In this document: positions 33,947-41,919 of the stretch, piece by piece
How the letters are laid out: each line of letters starts with the position of its first letter
Numbering within the stretch: position 1 is the first letter of the stretch
NCBI RefSeq assembly: GCF_030209375.1
Contig: NZ_JARVSC010000003.1
Coordinates: 434,001-498,000, forward strand
Direction of reading: 5' to 3'
Source of the DNA: Plantibacter sp. ME-Dv--P-122b
GTDB lineage: Bacteria; Actinomycetota; Actinomycetes; Actinomycetales; Microbacteriaceae
Length of the DNA stretch: 64,000 nt
Position numbers and translations under genes: made by a program
Notes under the pieces: generated by a model
Database searches by the model: none
Seen by the model: the letters and a program-made list of their open reading frames with translations, nothing else
Told to the model about the DNA's origin: nothing

Positions 33947-35494
33947 ATGACCAGCACCGCACCAAGCCCGCTCGCCGCCGCCGCGGCCGGGTTCAATGCC
34001 GTGTGGCAGGGCGCGCTCGACGCGATCCGTCCAGGTTCCGGTGTCGCGGAGCAGCTCGAGAACATGAACGACGAGGCGATCCTCCGGGTCCTCGACGAAC
34101 TCGGTGCCGTGCAGCATGCGGTCGAGGTCCTCGCGGCCCGCGTCGTCGGCGCGATCGCGTTGCGGCCGTCGCCCAGTGGCCGCGGCGGCACGCTCGTGCG
34201 CGCCGCCGGCTACGCCAACCCGGGCGTCATGGTCGCCGAACGGTGGCGCGTCTCCCGCGCCCGCGGCGCGGCGATCGCCGAGGTCGGTGCCGCCATCACC
34301 CAACCGCGCGGGCTGCTCGGCGAGTTGGAGGAATGCCCGTTCCCCGAGATCGCCACGGCGCTTGAACCGGCACCCCATTTCAACGCAACAACCGAACCCA
34401 CCGCCGATCTCGACTCCACCACCGCCCAGGCCGACCGACCCGGGGAGCCCTCGTCGTCCACCACACCGGATGGTGACGCACCGGCTGCCCTCGGCAGCCC
34501 CCGATCACCCCTGAGCGTCGATGGTGCTGCGGTCATCGTCCGCGAGCTCCGCAACGCGGGCCGCATCTGCACCAAACCCGAACTGCAAGCCGCGTCGGTC
34601 ATCGCCATCGAGCACGCCGCCCATGCACCCCTGCAGGACGTCACCCGCATCGCGAAACTCGTCCGCACCCGCCTCGACCAAGACGGCCGCGAACCCCGCG
34701 ACGAACTCCTCCGCCGAGCAGAACGCTGCACCATCCACGAACTCCCCACCGGCATGACCCTCCTCCGCGCCGAACTCGCCCCCGAAAGCGCCGCCTTCAT
34801 CCGCGCCGGCCTCGACGCCCTCATCGCAGCCACCACCCGCCGTCCCCACTTCATCCACCCCGACACGGCCGACCCCGCCGACCAACCCGACGGATCAGGC
34901 ACCCCGATGCCCGACGGACCGTCGCTCATCCCCATCGACCGACGACGCGCCATCGCCCTCACCGAGACCTTCCGACACCTAGCCGGCTGCAGCGCCGCCG
35001 CCACCGAACTCACCCCCGTCACCGTCATCATCCGCACCGACCACGACACCCTGCAAACCGGCCTCGGCACCGCCACCATCGACGGCATCGACGAACCCAT
35101 CGGCCCTGGCGCCCTCCGCCGCCTCGCCGCCGACGCCAACCTCATCCCCATGATCCTCAACGGCCCATCCCAAGTCCTCGACCTCGGCACCAGCACCCGC
35201 CTCTTCACCCGCGGACAGAAACTCGCCCTCGCCGAACGCGACGGCGGCTGCGCCTGGACCGGCTGCACCCACCCACCCTCCTTCACCGAAGCCCACCACA
35301 TCCGATGGTGGTCCCAAGGCGGACCCACCAACCTCGACAACGGGGTACTCCTCTGCCCCTTCCACCACCACCGCATCCACGACGACCACTGGACCATCAC
35401 CATCCAGAACGGCATCCCCTGGTTCATCCCACCCAGCCACATCGACCGACACCAAACCCCCATCCGAGGCGGACGAATCCACCTCGCCGCCTGA
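33947..35494 (+). CDS. DUF222 domain HNH endonuclease
   Basis: This 515-residue protein belongs to the family of actinobacterial DUF222-HNH proteins. An N-terminal helical DUF222 region lies at about 10-360 with a Pro/Thr-rich insertion (about 140-185). The C-terminal HNH motif comprises the metal-binding CAWTGC, EAHHIRWWSQGG, and DNGVLLCPFHHHRIHDDHW. Such genes are multicopy in many Microbacteriaceae and Mycobacteria; whether they act as mobile-element nucleases or in defence is unknown. The second half of the gene is extremely C-rich and G-poor on the coding strand. It is flanked on both sides by REP-like repeats. TTG 33935 is an alternative start. Confidence 0.87.
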   Translation: MTSTAPSPLAAAAAGFNAVWQGALDAIRPGSGVAEQLENMNDEAILRVLDELGAVQHAVEVLAARVVGAIALRPSPSGRGGTLVRAAGYANPGVMVAERWRVSRARGAAIAEVGAAITQPRGLLGELEECPFPEIATALEPAPHFNATTEPTADLDSTTAQADRPGEPSSSTTPDGDAPAALGSPRSPLSVDGAAVIVRELRNAGRICTKPELQAASVIAIEHAAHAPLQDVTRIAKLVRTRLDQDGREPRDELLRRAERCTIHELPTGMTLLRAELAPESAAFIRAGLDALIAATTRRPHFIHPDTADPADQPDGSGTPMPDGPSLIPIDRRRAIALTETFRHLAGCSAAATELTPVTVIIRTDHDTLQTGLGTATIDGIDEPIGPGALRRLAADANLIPMILNGPSQVLDLGTSTRLFTRGQKLALAERDGGCAWTGCTHPPSFTEAHHIRWWSQGGPTNLDNGVLLCPFHHHRIHDDHWTITIQNGIPWFIPPSHIDRHQTPIRGGRIHLAA

Positions 35495-35821
35495 CACACG
35501 GCACCCGCACGCCTGCGCCCTGCCCTTCGACAAGCTCAGGGACCAAGACGCGAATCATCCTTCGACAAGCTCAGGGGCCGACACGGGAACCACCCTGCCC
35601 TCGGACATGCTCAGCGACCGACGCCGTCCTCGACAACCCAGCCACCCCGCTCCCTGAGCCTGTCGAAGGGCCCGCGAACAACCGCCACACCCGCCCTTCG
35701 ACAAGCTCGGGGACCAAGACGGGAACCGCCAGCACTCGACGACGGGGGCGGGTCAGCGACCGAGCGCACCCACGCCTCAGCCAGGGGCGGCCCGACGAAG
35801 CACCGTCCGACCGCCGCAGGC
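35495..35821. repeat. Gene-free stretch with five REP-like elements
   Basis: This 327-base region downstream of the HNH gene holds copies at 35522-35542, 35558-35579, 35598-35619 (degenerate) and 35693-35713 in the CCCTTCGACAAGCTCAGGG orientation, plus one inverted copy at 35652-35671. Neighbouring opposite copies can fold into a long hairpin, which may terminate transcription from both converging genes. No coding frame is convincing. Confidence 0.78.
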
Positions 35822-37315
35822 TCACCCCGCGGCGACGACCTCTTCCACCGCCACCCGCGCACCGACGGCCACAAGCCGCGCACGCGCCGCGATGAACGCC
35901 TCGCGCAACCGCGCGTCCGATCCGAGGTCGCCGAACACGACCTCCAGGTCCAGGAAGGCCCCAGGGCGCTCCGCCTCCTGCGCGACCGCCGCCTGCAACT
36001 CGGCCAACCGGCGGTCGACCGGGGCAAGCTCCCGCCCGTCGTCACCGACACCCTCGATGAACCGGCTCCACGCCGCGAGCACGAGCGCCGAGCGGGCGAT
36101 CCCGCCGCCGGTCCGCAACTGCTCACGGACGACCGGGAGCAGGAACTTCGGGATGCGCTCCGAACCGTCGACGATCTGCCGCGCCAAGGTGTCCTTGATC
36201 GCCTCACTGCCGAACCGGCGCATCAGCTCCGCGCAGTACGCGTCGATGTCGATGCCCGGCACCGGCGCGAGCGTCGGCCTCGCCTCCTCGTGCATGTACC
36301 CGAGGAGGAACCGCGAGAACAGCTCGTCGCGGCAGACGTCGTGCACGTATGTCTCCCCCGCCAGCAGCCCGAGGTAGCTCATCGCCTGGTGGGAGGCGTT
36401 CAACAGCCGGAGCTTCATCAGCTCGTAGGGCTCGACGTCCTCCACGAGCTGCACGCCCACCTGCTCGTACGGCGGACGACCGTCGGAGAAGTCGTCCTCG
36501 AGCACCCACTGCTCGAAGGACTCCGAGAGCACCGGCCAGCGGTCGTCGATCCCGAACCGATCCGAGACGAACGCGCGCTGCTCGTCCGTCGTCGCCGGCG
36601 TGATGCGGTCCACCATCGAGTTCGGAAACCGCACCTCCGCGGCGATCCAGGCGGCGAGCGCCGGGTCGATCCGCTCGGCGAAGGCGAGGATCGCCGTCCG
36701 GGCGACGTGTCCGTTGCCCTGGATGTTGTCGCACGACATGACCGTGAACGGAACGGCACCGGCGTCGCGTCGGGCACGGAGGGCCGCCGTGATGAACCCG
36801 AGCGGGCTCTGCGGCAGCGCGCCCGCCGGCAGCCCGTCGAGGTCCGCGAGCGTCGCACCGTCGCTCGGCTCGAACGCGCCGGTCGCATCGTTCACCCCGT
36901 AGCCGCCCTCGGTGATCGTGAGCGACACGATCCGCGTCGACGGATCGCTCACCCGTGCGAGGACCGCTTCCGGGTCGTCGGGAGCGAACAGGTACTCGAC
37001 GATCGACCCGACGACACGCGCCTCGACCTCGCCGTCCGGACTCGTCGTCACGAGCGTGTAGAGCCGGTCCTGAGCACCGAGTGCGTCCCGCATGGCGGCG
37101 TCACCGGCCAGCGTGCCGACGCCGACGAGCCCCCAGGACGCGTGCTCGTCCCCGGGGAGCCCGAGCACGCGGTCGACGAACATCGCCCCGTGCGCGCGGT
37201 GGAAGGCGCCGACCCCGAAGTGGACGATGCCGGGTCGGATGGCCGAGCGGTCGTAGGCGGGGACGGCCACCTGCTCGTCGAGATCGGTGAGGGTGGCGTC
37301 GGAGAGCTGGGTCAT
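35822..37315 (-). CDS. Mannitol/D-arabinitol 2-dehydrogenase (long-chain polyol dehydrogenase)
   Basis: The 497-residue protein is a typical polyol-specific long-chain dehydrogenase. It has an N-terminal Rossmann domain with IVHFGVGAFHRAHGA at about 29-43 and a C-terminal all-helical domain with the catalytic K-x4-N-x2-H motif at about 300-308 (KLRLLNASHQ). It oxidises mannitol to fructose, arabinitol to xylulose or a related uronate alcohol with NAD. It lies downstream of the FrcK-like kinase with a 101-base gap and is controlled by the LacI operators at 38227-38276. Length and motifs are complete. Confidence 0.92.
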   Translation of the reverse strand: MTQLSDATLTDLDEQVAVPAYDRSAIRPGIVHFGVGAFHRAHGAMFVDRVLGLPGDEHASWGLVGVGTLAGDAAMRDALGAQDRLYTLVTTSPDGEVEARVVGSIVEYLFAPDDPEAVLARVSDPSTRIVSLTITEGGYGVNDATGAFEPSDGATLADLDGLPAGALPQSPLGFITAALRARRDAGAVPFTVMSCDNIQGNGHVARTAILAFAERIDPALAAWIAAEVRFPNSMVDRITPATTDEQRAFVSDRFGIDDRWPVLSESFEQWVLEDDFSDGRPPYEQVGVQLVEDVEPYELMKLRLLNASHQAMSYLGLLAGETYVHDVCRDELFSRFLLGYMHEEARPTLAPVPGIDIDAYCAELMRRFGSEAIKDTLARQIVDGSERIPKFLLPVVREQLRTGGGIARSALVLAAWSRFIEGVGDDGRELAPVDRRLAELQAAVAQEAERPGAFLDLEVVFGDLGSDARLREAFIAARARLVAVGARVAVEEVVAAG

Positions 37316-37347
37316 GTGGTGCCTTCTCGTCGGTGAGCGGGTTCCGG

Positions 37348-37407
37348 GTGGTGCAGGTCGGGGGTGCTGCGGCTGCTGCGTGGTTCAGGTGGAGGGCGCT
37401 GCGGCTG
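37348..37407. repeat. Imperfect 28-bp direct repeat between kinase and dehydrogenase genes
   Basis: Two 28-base copies (37348-37375 and 37380-37407), each ending in GCTGCGGCTG and starting GTGGT(G/T)CAGGT, are offset by 32 bases. They fill most of the gap between the kinase stop and the dehydrogenase start and differ at only a few positions, so they look like a recent local duplication. Confidence 0.6.
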
Positions 37408-37416
37408 AGGGGCGGG

Positions 37417-38133
37417 TCAGGCGCCGTGGGTGGATTCGGTCTCCACCGGCGTCGACGCGTCGAGCGTGACGATCCGGGTGGCGCGTTGCTTGGTCGCGTC
37501 GACCAGGCGGGCGTTCGGCTCGTCGACGCCGAGCACCCAGGCTTCAGCCTCCTCGCGCGGGTGGCCGTGACCGAGGCGTCGGGCGATGAGTCGGTCGCGG
37601 CGGACCTCGTCGTCCACGTCGACGTACCAGGACTCGTCGAGTTGCGCGGCGACACCCTGCCAGCCGTGGTCGTCGAAGAGCAGGTAGTTGCCCTCCGTGA
37701 TCACGAGCGGCACCTCGGGGCGGACGAGGACGGCACTGCCGATCGACGCCTCGAGCGAGCGGTCGAACCGGGGTGCATAGATCGGTGTGCCCGGCGACTC
37801 GGCGGTGCGTCCGGCACGGGCGAGGCGGAACAACAGCGCGATGTAGCCGTCGACGTCGAAGGTGTCGGGCGCGCCCTTGCGGTCGCGTCGCCCGAGGCGG
37901 ACGAGCTCGGCGTTGTCGAGGTGGAAGCCGTCCATCCCGACGATGACCGCCTGATCACCGAGTGCGGCGGCGAGCGCGTCACTCACGGTGGACTTGCCCG
38001 CACCGGGCGCCCCGACGATCCCGAGGATCCGCCGGGACCCGGTGGCGGCGAGCGAGCGGGCGTGATCGATGAGGCCGTCGAGGTCGACGAAGCCAGCGAG
38101 GCCGGTCCCAGCGGTGGTCGTGATGCCGCTCAT
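37417..38133 (-). CDS. P-loop nucleoside/fructose kinase-like protein (FrcK/YggC family)
   Basis: The 238-residue protein has a uridine kinase-like P-loop fold: Walker A GAPGAGKST at 41-49, GMDGFHLDN with substrate-binding Asp/His, RKGAPDTFDVDGY, YAPRFDRS, and ITEGNYLLFDD. Members of this family are found with sugar transporters (FrcK in the frcBCAK fructose operon) and are assumed to phosphorylate ketoses. Here it is followed by a polyol dehydrogenase and could phosphorylate the ketose that enzyme makes. ATG 38133 was chosen because an AGGAGAGG-type site precedes it. Its promoter is the TTGACA-N17-TACCGT sequence at 38192-38220. Confidence 0.82.
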   Translation of the reverse strand: MSGITTTAGTGLAGFVDLDGLIDHARSLAATGSRRILGIVGAPGAGKSTVSDALAAALGDQAVIVGMDGFHLDNAELVRLGRRDRKGAPDTFDVDGYIALLFRLARAGRTAESPGTPIYAPRFDRSLEASIGSAVLVRPEVPLVITEGNYLLFDDHGWQGVAAQLDESWYVDVDDEVRRDRLIARRLGHGHPREEAEAWVLGVDEPNARLVDATKQRATRIVTLDASTPVETESTHGA

Positions 38134-38191
38134 CGTGATGCCTGACCTCTCCTGGGAGCCGACCGGTCGCGGTCGCGCCGTCGCCCGACTC

Positions 38192-38299
38192 ACGGTAGGT
38201 CCAGTGGATGCGTGTGTCAACACCAAATGTCACCGGTGTCATGATCTGCTGGTGAAATCCATGTCACGGGTGACATGGCCGTTGTTCCGTGGTTATGAT
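38192..38299. promoter_or_regulatory. Divergent promoters with two LacI operators (module D)
   Basis: Leftward: TTGACA (38215-38220 on the minus strand), 17-base spacer, TACCGT (38192-38197), reading into the kinase. Rightward: TATGAT (38294-38299) with a -35 (GTGACA/TGACAT) inside the right-hand operator, reading into the SDR. Operators: ATGTCACCGGTGTCAT at 38227-38242 and ATGTCACGGGTGACAT at 38261-38276, 34 bp centre to centre. That is the same spacing as the pair at 15305-15354. LacI-2 at 39120 is the expected repressor. Confidence 0.78.
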
Positions 38300-38354
38300 G
38301 CTCCCGACCCGGTGCACCGACGCACGGGCCTCATCACGTCGATCGGACCACCTC

Positions 38355-39083
38355 ATGACTGACTTCAACGGCCGCACCATCCTCGTCACGGGAGCGAGCG
38401 GCGGCATCGGCGGCGCGACCGTCCGCCACCTCGTCGCAGCGGGCGCGCAGGTGATCGCCTCCGGTCGCAACGTCGAGCACCTCGACGCCATCGCCGCCGA
38501 GACGGGCGCCGAACCGCTGCCCTTCGACCTCACCTCGGAGGACAGCGTCCGCGACGCGATCGAGGGACGCGACATCTGGGGCGTCGTGAACTCCGGCGGT
38601 TGGGGCGGCGAGATCGCCTCCCCGCAGGAGACCGACATCGACGTGTTCGACAAGGTCATCAGCATCAACGCGCGCGGGTCGCTGCTCGTCACCAAGTACG
38701 CGTCTCGCGAGATGATCCGCCAGGAACGCGGCGGTGCGATCGTGAACGTCTCCAGCCAGGCGAGCCTGGTCGCCCTCTCCGGCCACATCTCCTACGGCTC
38801 ATCGAAGGCCGCACTCGACAACATCACGCGGGTCTCGGCCCTGGAACTCGGGAAGTACGGCATCCGCGTCAACGCCGTCAACCCGACCGTCGTGATGACG
38901 CCGATGTCCGCCTGGTACTGGGGTCGCCCCGACATCGAGGGCCCCTTCCTCGAGGCGATGCCGCTCGGTAAGTGGGCCACCGAGGACGACATCGCCGGCC
39001 CGATCACCTTCCTGCTGAGCGACGCCGCCGGCATGATCTCCGGCGTCTCGCTGCCGATCGACGGCGGCTACACCGCACGCTGA
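38355..39083 (+). CDS. L-xylulose reductase-like SDR (DCXR type)
   Basis: The 242-residue short-chain dehydrogenase has TGASGGIG at 12-19, VNSGG in place of NNAG, Ser133/134, Tyr147 and Lys151. The segment RVNAVNPTVVMTPM followed by LGKWATEDD is close to the dicarbonyl/L-xylulose reductase pattern (VNPTVVMT). DCXR enzymes interconvert xylitol and L-xylulose or reduce dicarbonyls with NADPH; SGRN after strand 2 fits NADP. It is divergent from the kinase/arabinitol dehydrogenase pair, so the module as a whole suits pentitol or hexitol interconversion. Confidence 0.87.
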   Translation: MTDFNGRTILVTGASGGIGGATVRHLVAAGAQVIASGRNVEHLDAIAAETGAEPLPFDLTSEDSVRDAIEGRDIWGVVNSGGWGGEIASPQETDIDVFDKVISINARGSLLVTKYASREMIRQERGGAIVNVSSQASLVALSGHISYGSSKAALDNITRVSALELGKYGIRVNAVNPTVVMTPMSAWYWGRPDIEGPFLEAMPLGKWATEDDIAGPITFLLSDAAGMISGVSLPIDGGYTAR

Positions 39084-39119
39084 CCCGATCCGGCAGGACC
39101 GAACGGGAGGGACCCGACC

Positions 39120-40103
39120 ATGGCCACGATGCGCCAGATCGCCGCAGCCGCCGGCGTGAGCGCGAAGACGGTCTCGCGGGTCTTCAACGACGACCCGCAC
39201 GTCCTCCCGGAGACGCGAGAACGGGTCGAGTCGATCATGCGGGAGCTCGACTACGTGCCGAACTCCCTCGCGACAGCGTTCCGCTCAGGCCGCCCGTCGG
39301 TCATCGGGGTCGCCGTCCCCGACATCGTCGACCCGTTCTTCGCCGAGATCGCGCGTGCGGTGGAGCGGACGGCGCGCGATCACGACATGTCGACACTCGT
39401 GACGAGCCTCGGCGACGACCCGGACCGCGAGCGCGCGGTCCTCGAGCCGATGCTCCGGCGTCAGCTGGCCGGGGTGGTGCTCGCGCCGATCGGCGACGAC
39501 CAGAGCTCGCTGGCCGCGTGGGCGTCGCGGACGCCGTTCGTGTTCGTCGACCGCGCGCCGGGAGGCCTCACGGCCGACGCCTTCACGCAGGACGACTTCG
39601 GTGGGGCGTTCGCGGCGACGACCCACCTCGTCGAGCACGGCCACGACCGGATCGCCTTCGTCGGCGACCAACTGGCCCTGCCGACGACCGCCGAGCGGCT
39701 GCGCGGGTACCGGGCGGCACTCACCGAAGCCGGGCTGCCCGCCGACGAGGAGCTCATCGTCCTCGGCGCGGCGACCCGCGAGGGCGCGGCGCGTGCGCTG
39801 GCGACGGTCGGCTCGCGGGCGACGGCCTTGTTCTCGTCGAACGCCGTCTGCACGATGGCGTTGCTGCCCGCACTCGCCGAGCCGCCGCTCCCACTGGTCG
39901 CATTCGGCGACTTCCCCTTGGCCGAGCTCCTACGACCGTCGGTGTCCGTGATCACGCAGGACCCGGAGGCCCTCGGTCGGCTCGCTGCGCAACGCATCAT
40001 CGACCGCCTCGACCGCCCCGACGGGCGATACCGCCGGAGCACGGTGCTCCCGGTGCACCTCGTCGAGCGCGATTCGTGTCGGGCCGCGTCCGCGGTGCGC
40101 TGA
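39120..40103 (+). CDS. LacI-family regulator LacI-2
   Basis: The 327-residue protein begins MATMRQIAAAAGVSAKTVSR and is a close paralogue of LacI-1: the stretch from TVSRVFNDDPHVLPET to YVPN is nearly the same, while the effector domains differ more. It follows the SDR after 36 bases, with GGGAGG nine bases before ATG 39120. Its operators are most probably those at 38227-38276, and because the reading helix matches LacI-1, cross-binding to the module A operators is likely. It ends in VERDSCRAASAVR. Confidence 0.9.
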   Translation: MATMRQIAAAAGVSAKTVSRVFNDDPHVLPETRERVESIMRELDYVPNSLATAFRSGRPSVIGVAVPDIVDPFFAEIARAVERTARDHDMSTLVTSLGDDPDRERAVLEPMLRRQLAGVVLAPIGDDQSSLAAWASRTPFVFVDRAPGGLTADAFTQDDFGGAFAATTHLVEHGHDRIAFVGDQLALPTTAERLRGYRAALTEAGLPADEELIVLGAATREGAARALATVGSRATALFSSNAVCTMALLPALAEPPLPLVAFGDFPLAELLRPSVSVITQDPEALGRLAAQRIIDRLDRPDGRYRRSTVLPVHLVERDSCRAASAVR

Positions 40104-40144
40104 GTCGCCGGCTCAGAGCCGCCCCGGCCGAGCCGTCGAATCCC

Positions 40145-40219
40145 CGGTCACTGAACCATCCCCGCCCCTGAACCATCCCGGTCACTGAACCATCCCGGTC
40201 CCTGAGCCTGTCGAAGGGC
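40145..40219. repeat. 17-bp minisatellite ending in a REP-like element
   Basis: Three tandem 17-base units (40145-40161, 40162-40178, 40179-40195; consensus CGGTCACTGAACCATCC) run directly into a fourth unit, CGGTCCCTGAGCCTGTC, which is the start of a REP-like element (40200-40219, CCCTGAGCCTGTCGAAGGGC). The unit reads as a mutated left half of the REP element. The array lies between the converging lacI-2 and amide hydrolase genes. Confidence 0.75.
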
Positions 40220-40272
40220 GCCACGCGAACGCCACGACACCTCGACCGGCTCGGGAGACGAAACCGGGCGGC

Positions 40273-41214
40273 CTAGTAGCTCAACGTCGCCGGCGCGAAC
40301 TCCACGGTCTGGTCGCCGACGCGGCTCGGGTCGCGCGGGTCGAGGCGGCGGACCTCGCTGACGTCCGCGAGTTCGTCGAGGTCGATCCAGAAGATGTTCG
40401 GACTCCGTGTCGAGCCGAAGTAGTACACCCGGTTCGTGAGGTCCGCCCCGGCCCGCCACCACGTCGGGTACACGTCGCCCGTCGAGTACGGCGCGCCGTA
40501 CGGTACCGACACGTTCGCGATGAGCTGGAACACACCCGCCACCGCCTCGACGGTGTCCGCCGGCTCCGGCAGGTAGTGGAGGAAGTAGGAGGCGCGCACG
40601 AACCGGTCGACCGAGGTGATGTCGCCGGGAGGCGGGAGCTCGCCGCCGAACGGCCGGTAGCGGTCGCGGTTGGTGATCTGCTCGTCGAGGCTCGGCGAGT
40701 TGGCCATCACAGTGAACTCGCGGCCGTGGTGGACGACGAGCCGGCCGTCGATCGGCTCGATGATCGCGGAGTCACCCGATGCGTCCTCGATGGCGATGTG
40801 GATCCCCATCTGGAGGCCGCGGAACATCGGGGACGTGATGCGGACGGTGTCGATGTCGGCGATCGCTTCGGCGACCGACCCGTAGGTGTCGAGGAGGTAC
40901 TGCACCCAGAGCGCGTTCGAGACCGTCGGACGGCCATCGGGCTCGGCGAATGTCACGTCCTCCGGGTCGAGGTAGAGCGCGTGTGCTCCGAGGCCCGCCG
41001 TGTTCAGGCCGTCGACGGTCCCCATCCCCCACATGCTCGTGACGACGCTGCCGTATCGCGAGGTCCACCGGTGCGAGGTGGCGTCGCCCGTGCCACCTCG
41101 GGCGGTACCGCTCGGGACGAACCACAGCTCGGGTTCGTCGCTCTCCGACCAGTCCATGCAGCGGCTGACCGTCTTGGCGACCGCGTTGTCGTTCCAGAAG
41201 ATTCGAGTGCACAC
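40273..41214 (-). CDS. Linear amide C-N hydrolase (choloylglycine hydrolase family)
   Basis: The 313-residue N-terminal nucleophile hydrolase starts GTG-TGC, so Met removal exposes the catalytic Cys2 (MCTRIFWNDN). Further family features are GRCMDW-like RCMDWSES, GMGTVDGLNTAGL, FTVMANSPSLDEQ with a conserved Asn, and RASYFL with the late Arg. Members hydrolyse conjugated bile salts, penicillin V or N-acyl homoserine lactones. In a soil or plant actinobacterium, an acylase on N-acyl compounds is more likely than bile-salt hydrolysis. No signal peptide is visible. Confidence 0.88.
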   Translation of the reverse strand: MCTRIFWNDNAVAKTVSRCMDWSESDEPELWFVPSGTARGGTGDATSHRWTSRYGSVVTSMWGMGTVDGLNTAGLGAHALYLDPEDVTFAEPDGRPTVSNALWVQYLLDTYGSVAEAIADIDTVRITSPMFRGLQMGIHIAIEDASGDSAIIEPIDGRLVVHHGREFTVMANSPSLDEQITNRDRYRPFGGELPPPGDITSVDRFVRASYFLHYLPEPADTVEAVAGVFQLIANVSVPYGAPYSTGDVYPTWWRAGADLTNRVYYFGSTRSPNIFWIDLDELADVSEVRRLDPRDPSRVGDQTVEFAPATLSY

Positions 41215-41253
41215 GCGCTGAGCGTACCCCGAGCGCGGTGCTCGCCGGAGGGG

Positions 41254-41805
41254 CTATCGCCCACGCAGTGCCGCCGCCTCGCTGAGCCAGCGGCTGTAGC
41301 AGTCCCAGGGGTCGACGTCGCGGGCGACCGAGGCGATGTGGGTGAGCAGTCGAGGCGACCCCGTGAACCACTCGGAGCGTTCGAGGCGCTCGCGGGCGAA
41401 CTGTTCGTGACGCGCACGCTCGACGTGCCGGTCGCCGCGCTCGAGGGCGAGGAGTTCGTCGTGCCAGATCGCGGCGAACCGCTGGCGTGGGTTGGTCGTC
41501 GTGCCGATCTTCACGCGGTCGCCGTGGCGGAGGTAGTAGACGACGTCGATCCGCGGCCGGGCGAGGTCGTCATCGGGCACGTCCCCGTGCCGCCACTCGC
41601 ACGCGGCGCACAACCAGCCGGACGGGTAGTGACGGCCGAGCCGCGAGCCGCACATGATGCACGGCGACGGCAGGGCGTCGACCACACCCCAACGGCGCTC
41701 CGCCCAGTCGGCGGCGAGGGCCAGGTGATCCTCGCAGAGCGCGACGGGCGCGTCGACCGGTGCCGCGGCGTCACACCCGGGTTGTACGCATCGTCTGTGG
41801 GGCAT
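41254..41805 (-). CDS. Zinc-ribbon protein with GIY-YIG (T5orf172/MUG113) nuclease-like domain
   Basis: The 183-residue protein has two Cys clusters: CVQPGC with CEDH at about 6-30, and CIMCG with CAAC at about 50-75, each able to bind zinc. The C-terminal half begins VVYYLRHGDRVKIGTTTNPRQR, the altered GIY-YIG core of the T5orf172/MUG113 group (the second Y-x-G replaced by KIG), and ends in helical HEQFARERLERSEWF with the conserved Glu. The family is found in phages and bacteria, with nuclease function assumed. ATG 41805 starts MPHRRC; an upstream start at 41868 is less likely. Confidence 0.75.
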   Translation of the reverse strand: MPHRRCVQPGCDAAAPVDAPVALCEDHLALAADWAERRWGVVDALPSPCIMCGSRLGRHYPSGWLCAACEWRHGDVPDDDLARPRIDVVYYLRHGDRVKIGTTTNPRQRFAAIWHDELLALERGDRHVERARHEQFARERLERSEWFTGSPRLLTHIASVARDVDPWDCYSRWLSEAAALRGR

Positions 41806-41919
41806 CTCCCGAGTGTCCCCCACCCCGCCGACACCGTCCTCCAACCCCGGACGGGACGCCGGGGGCAAGCGCGCTCCCGGCTGGGAGACGGTCGGGTGGC
41901 CTCCCAGCCGACGCGCACG

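Noticed and set aside
32760-35713. Possible CRISPR array
   Set aside because: Repeats are about 20 bp, occur in both orientations, have irregular spacing of 40 to several hundred bases and no unique spacers of equal length. They are REP-like elements.
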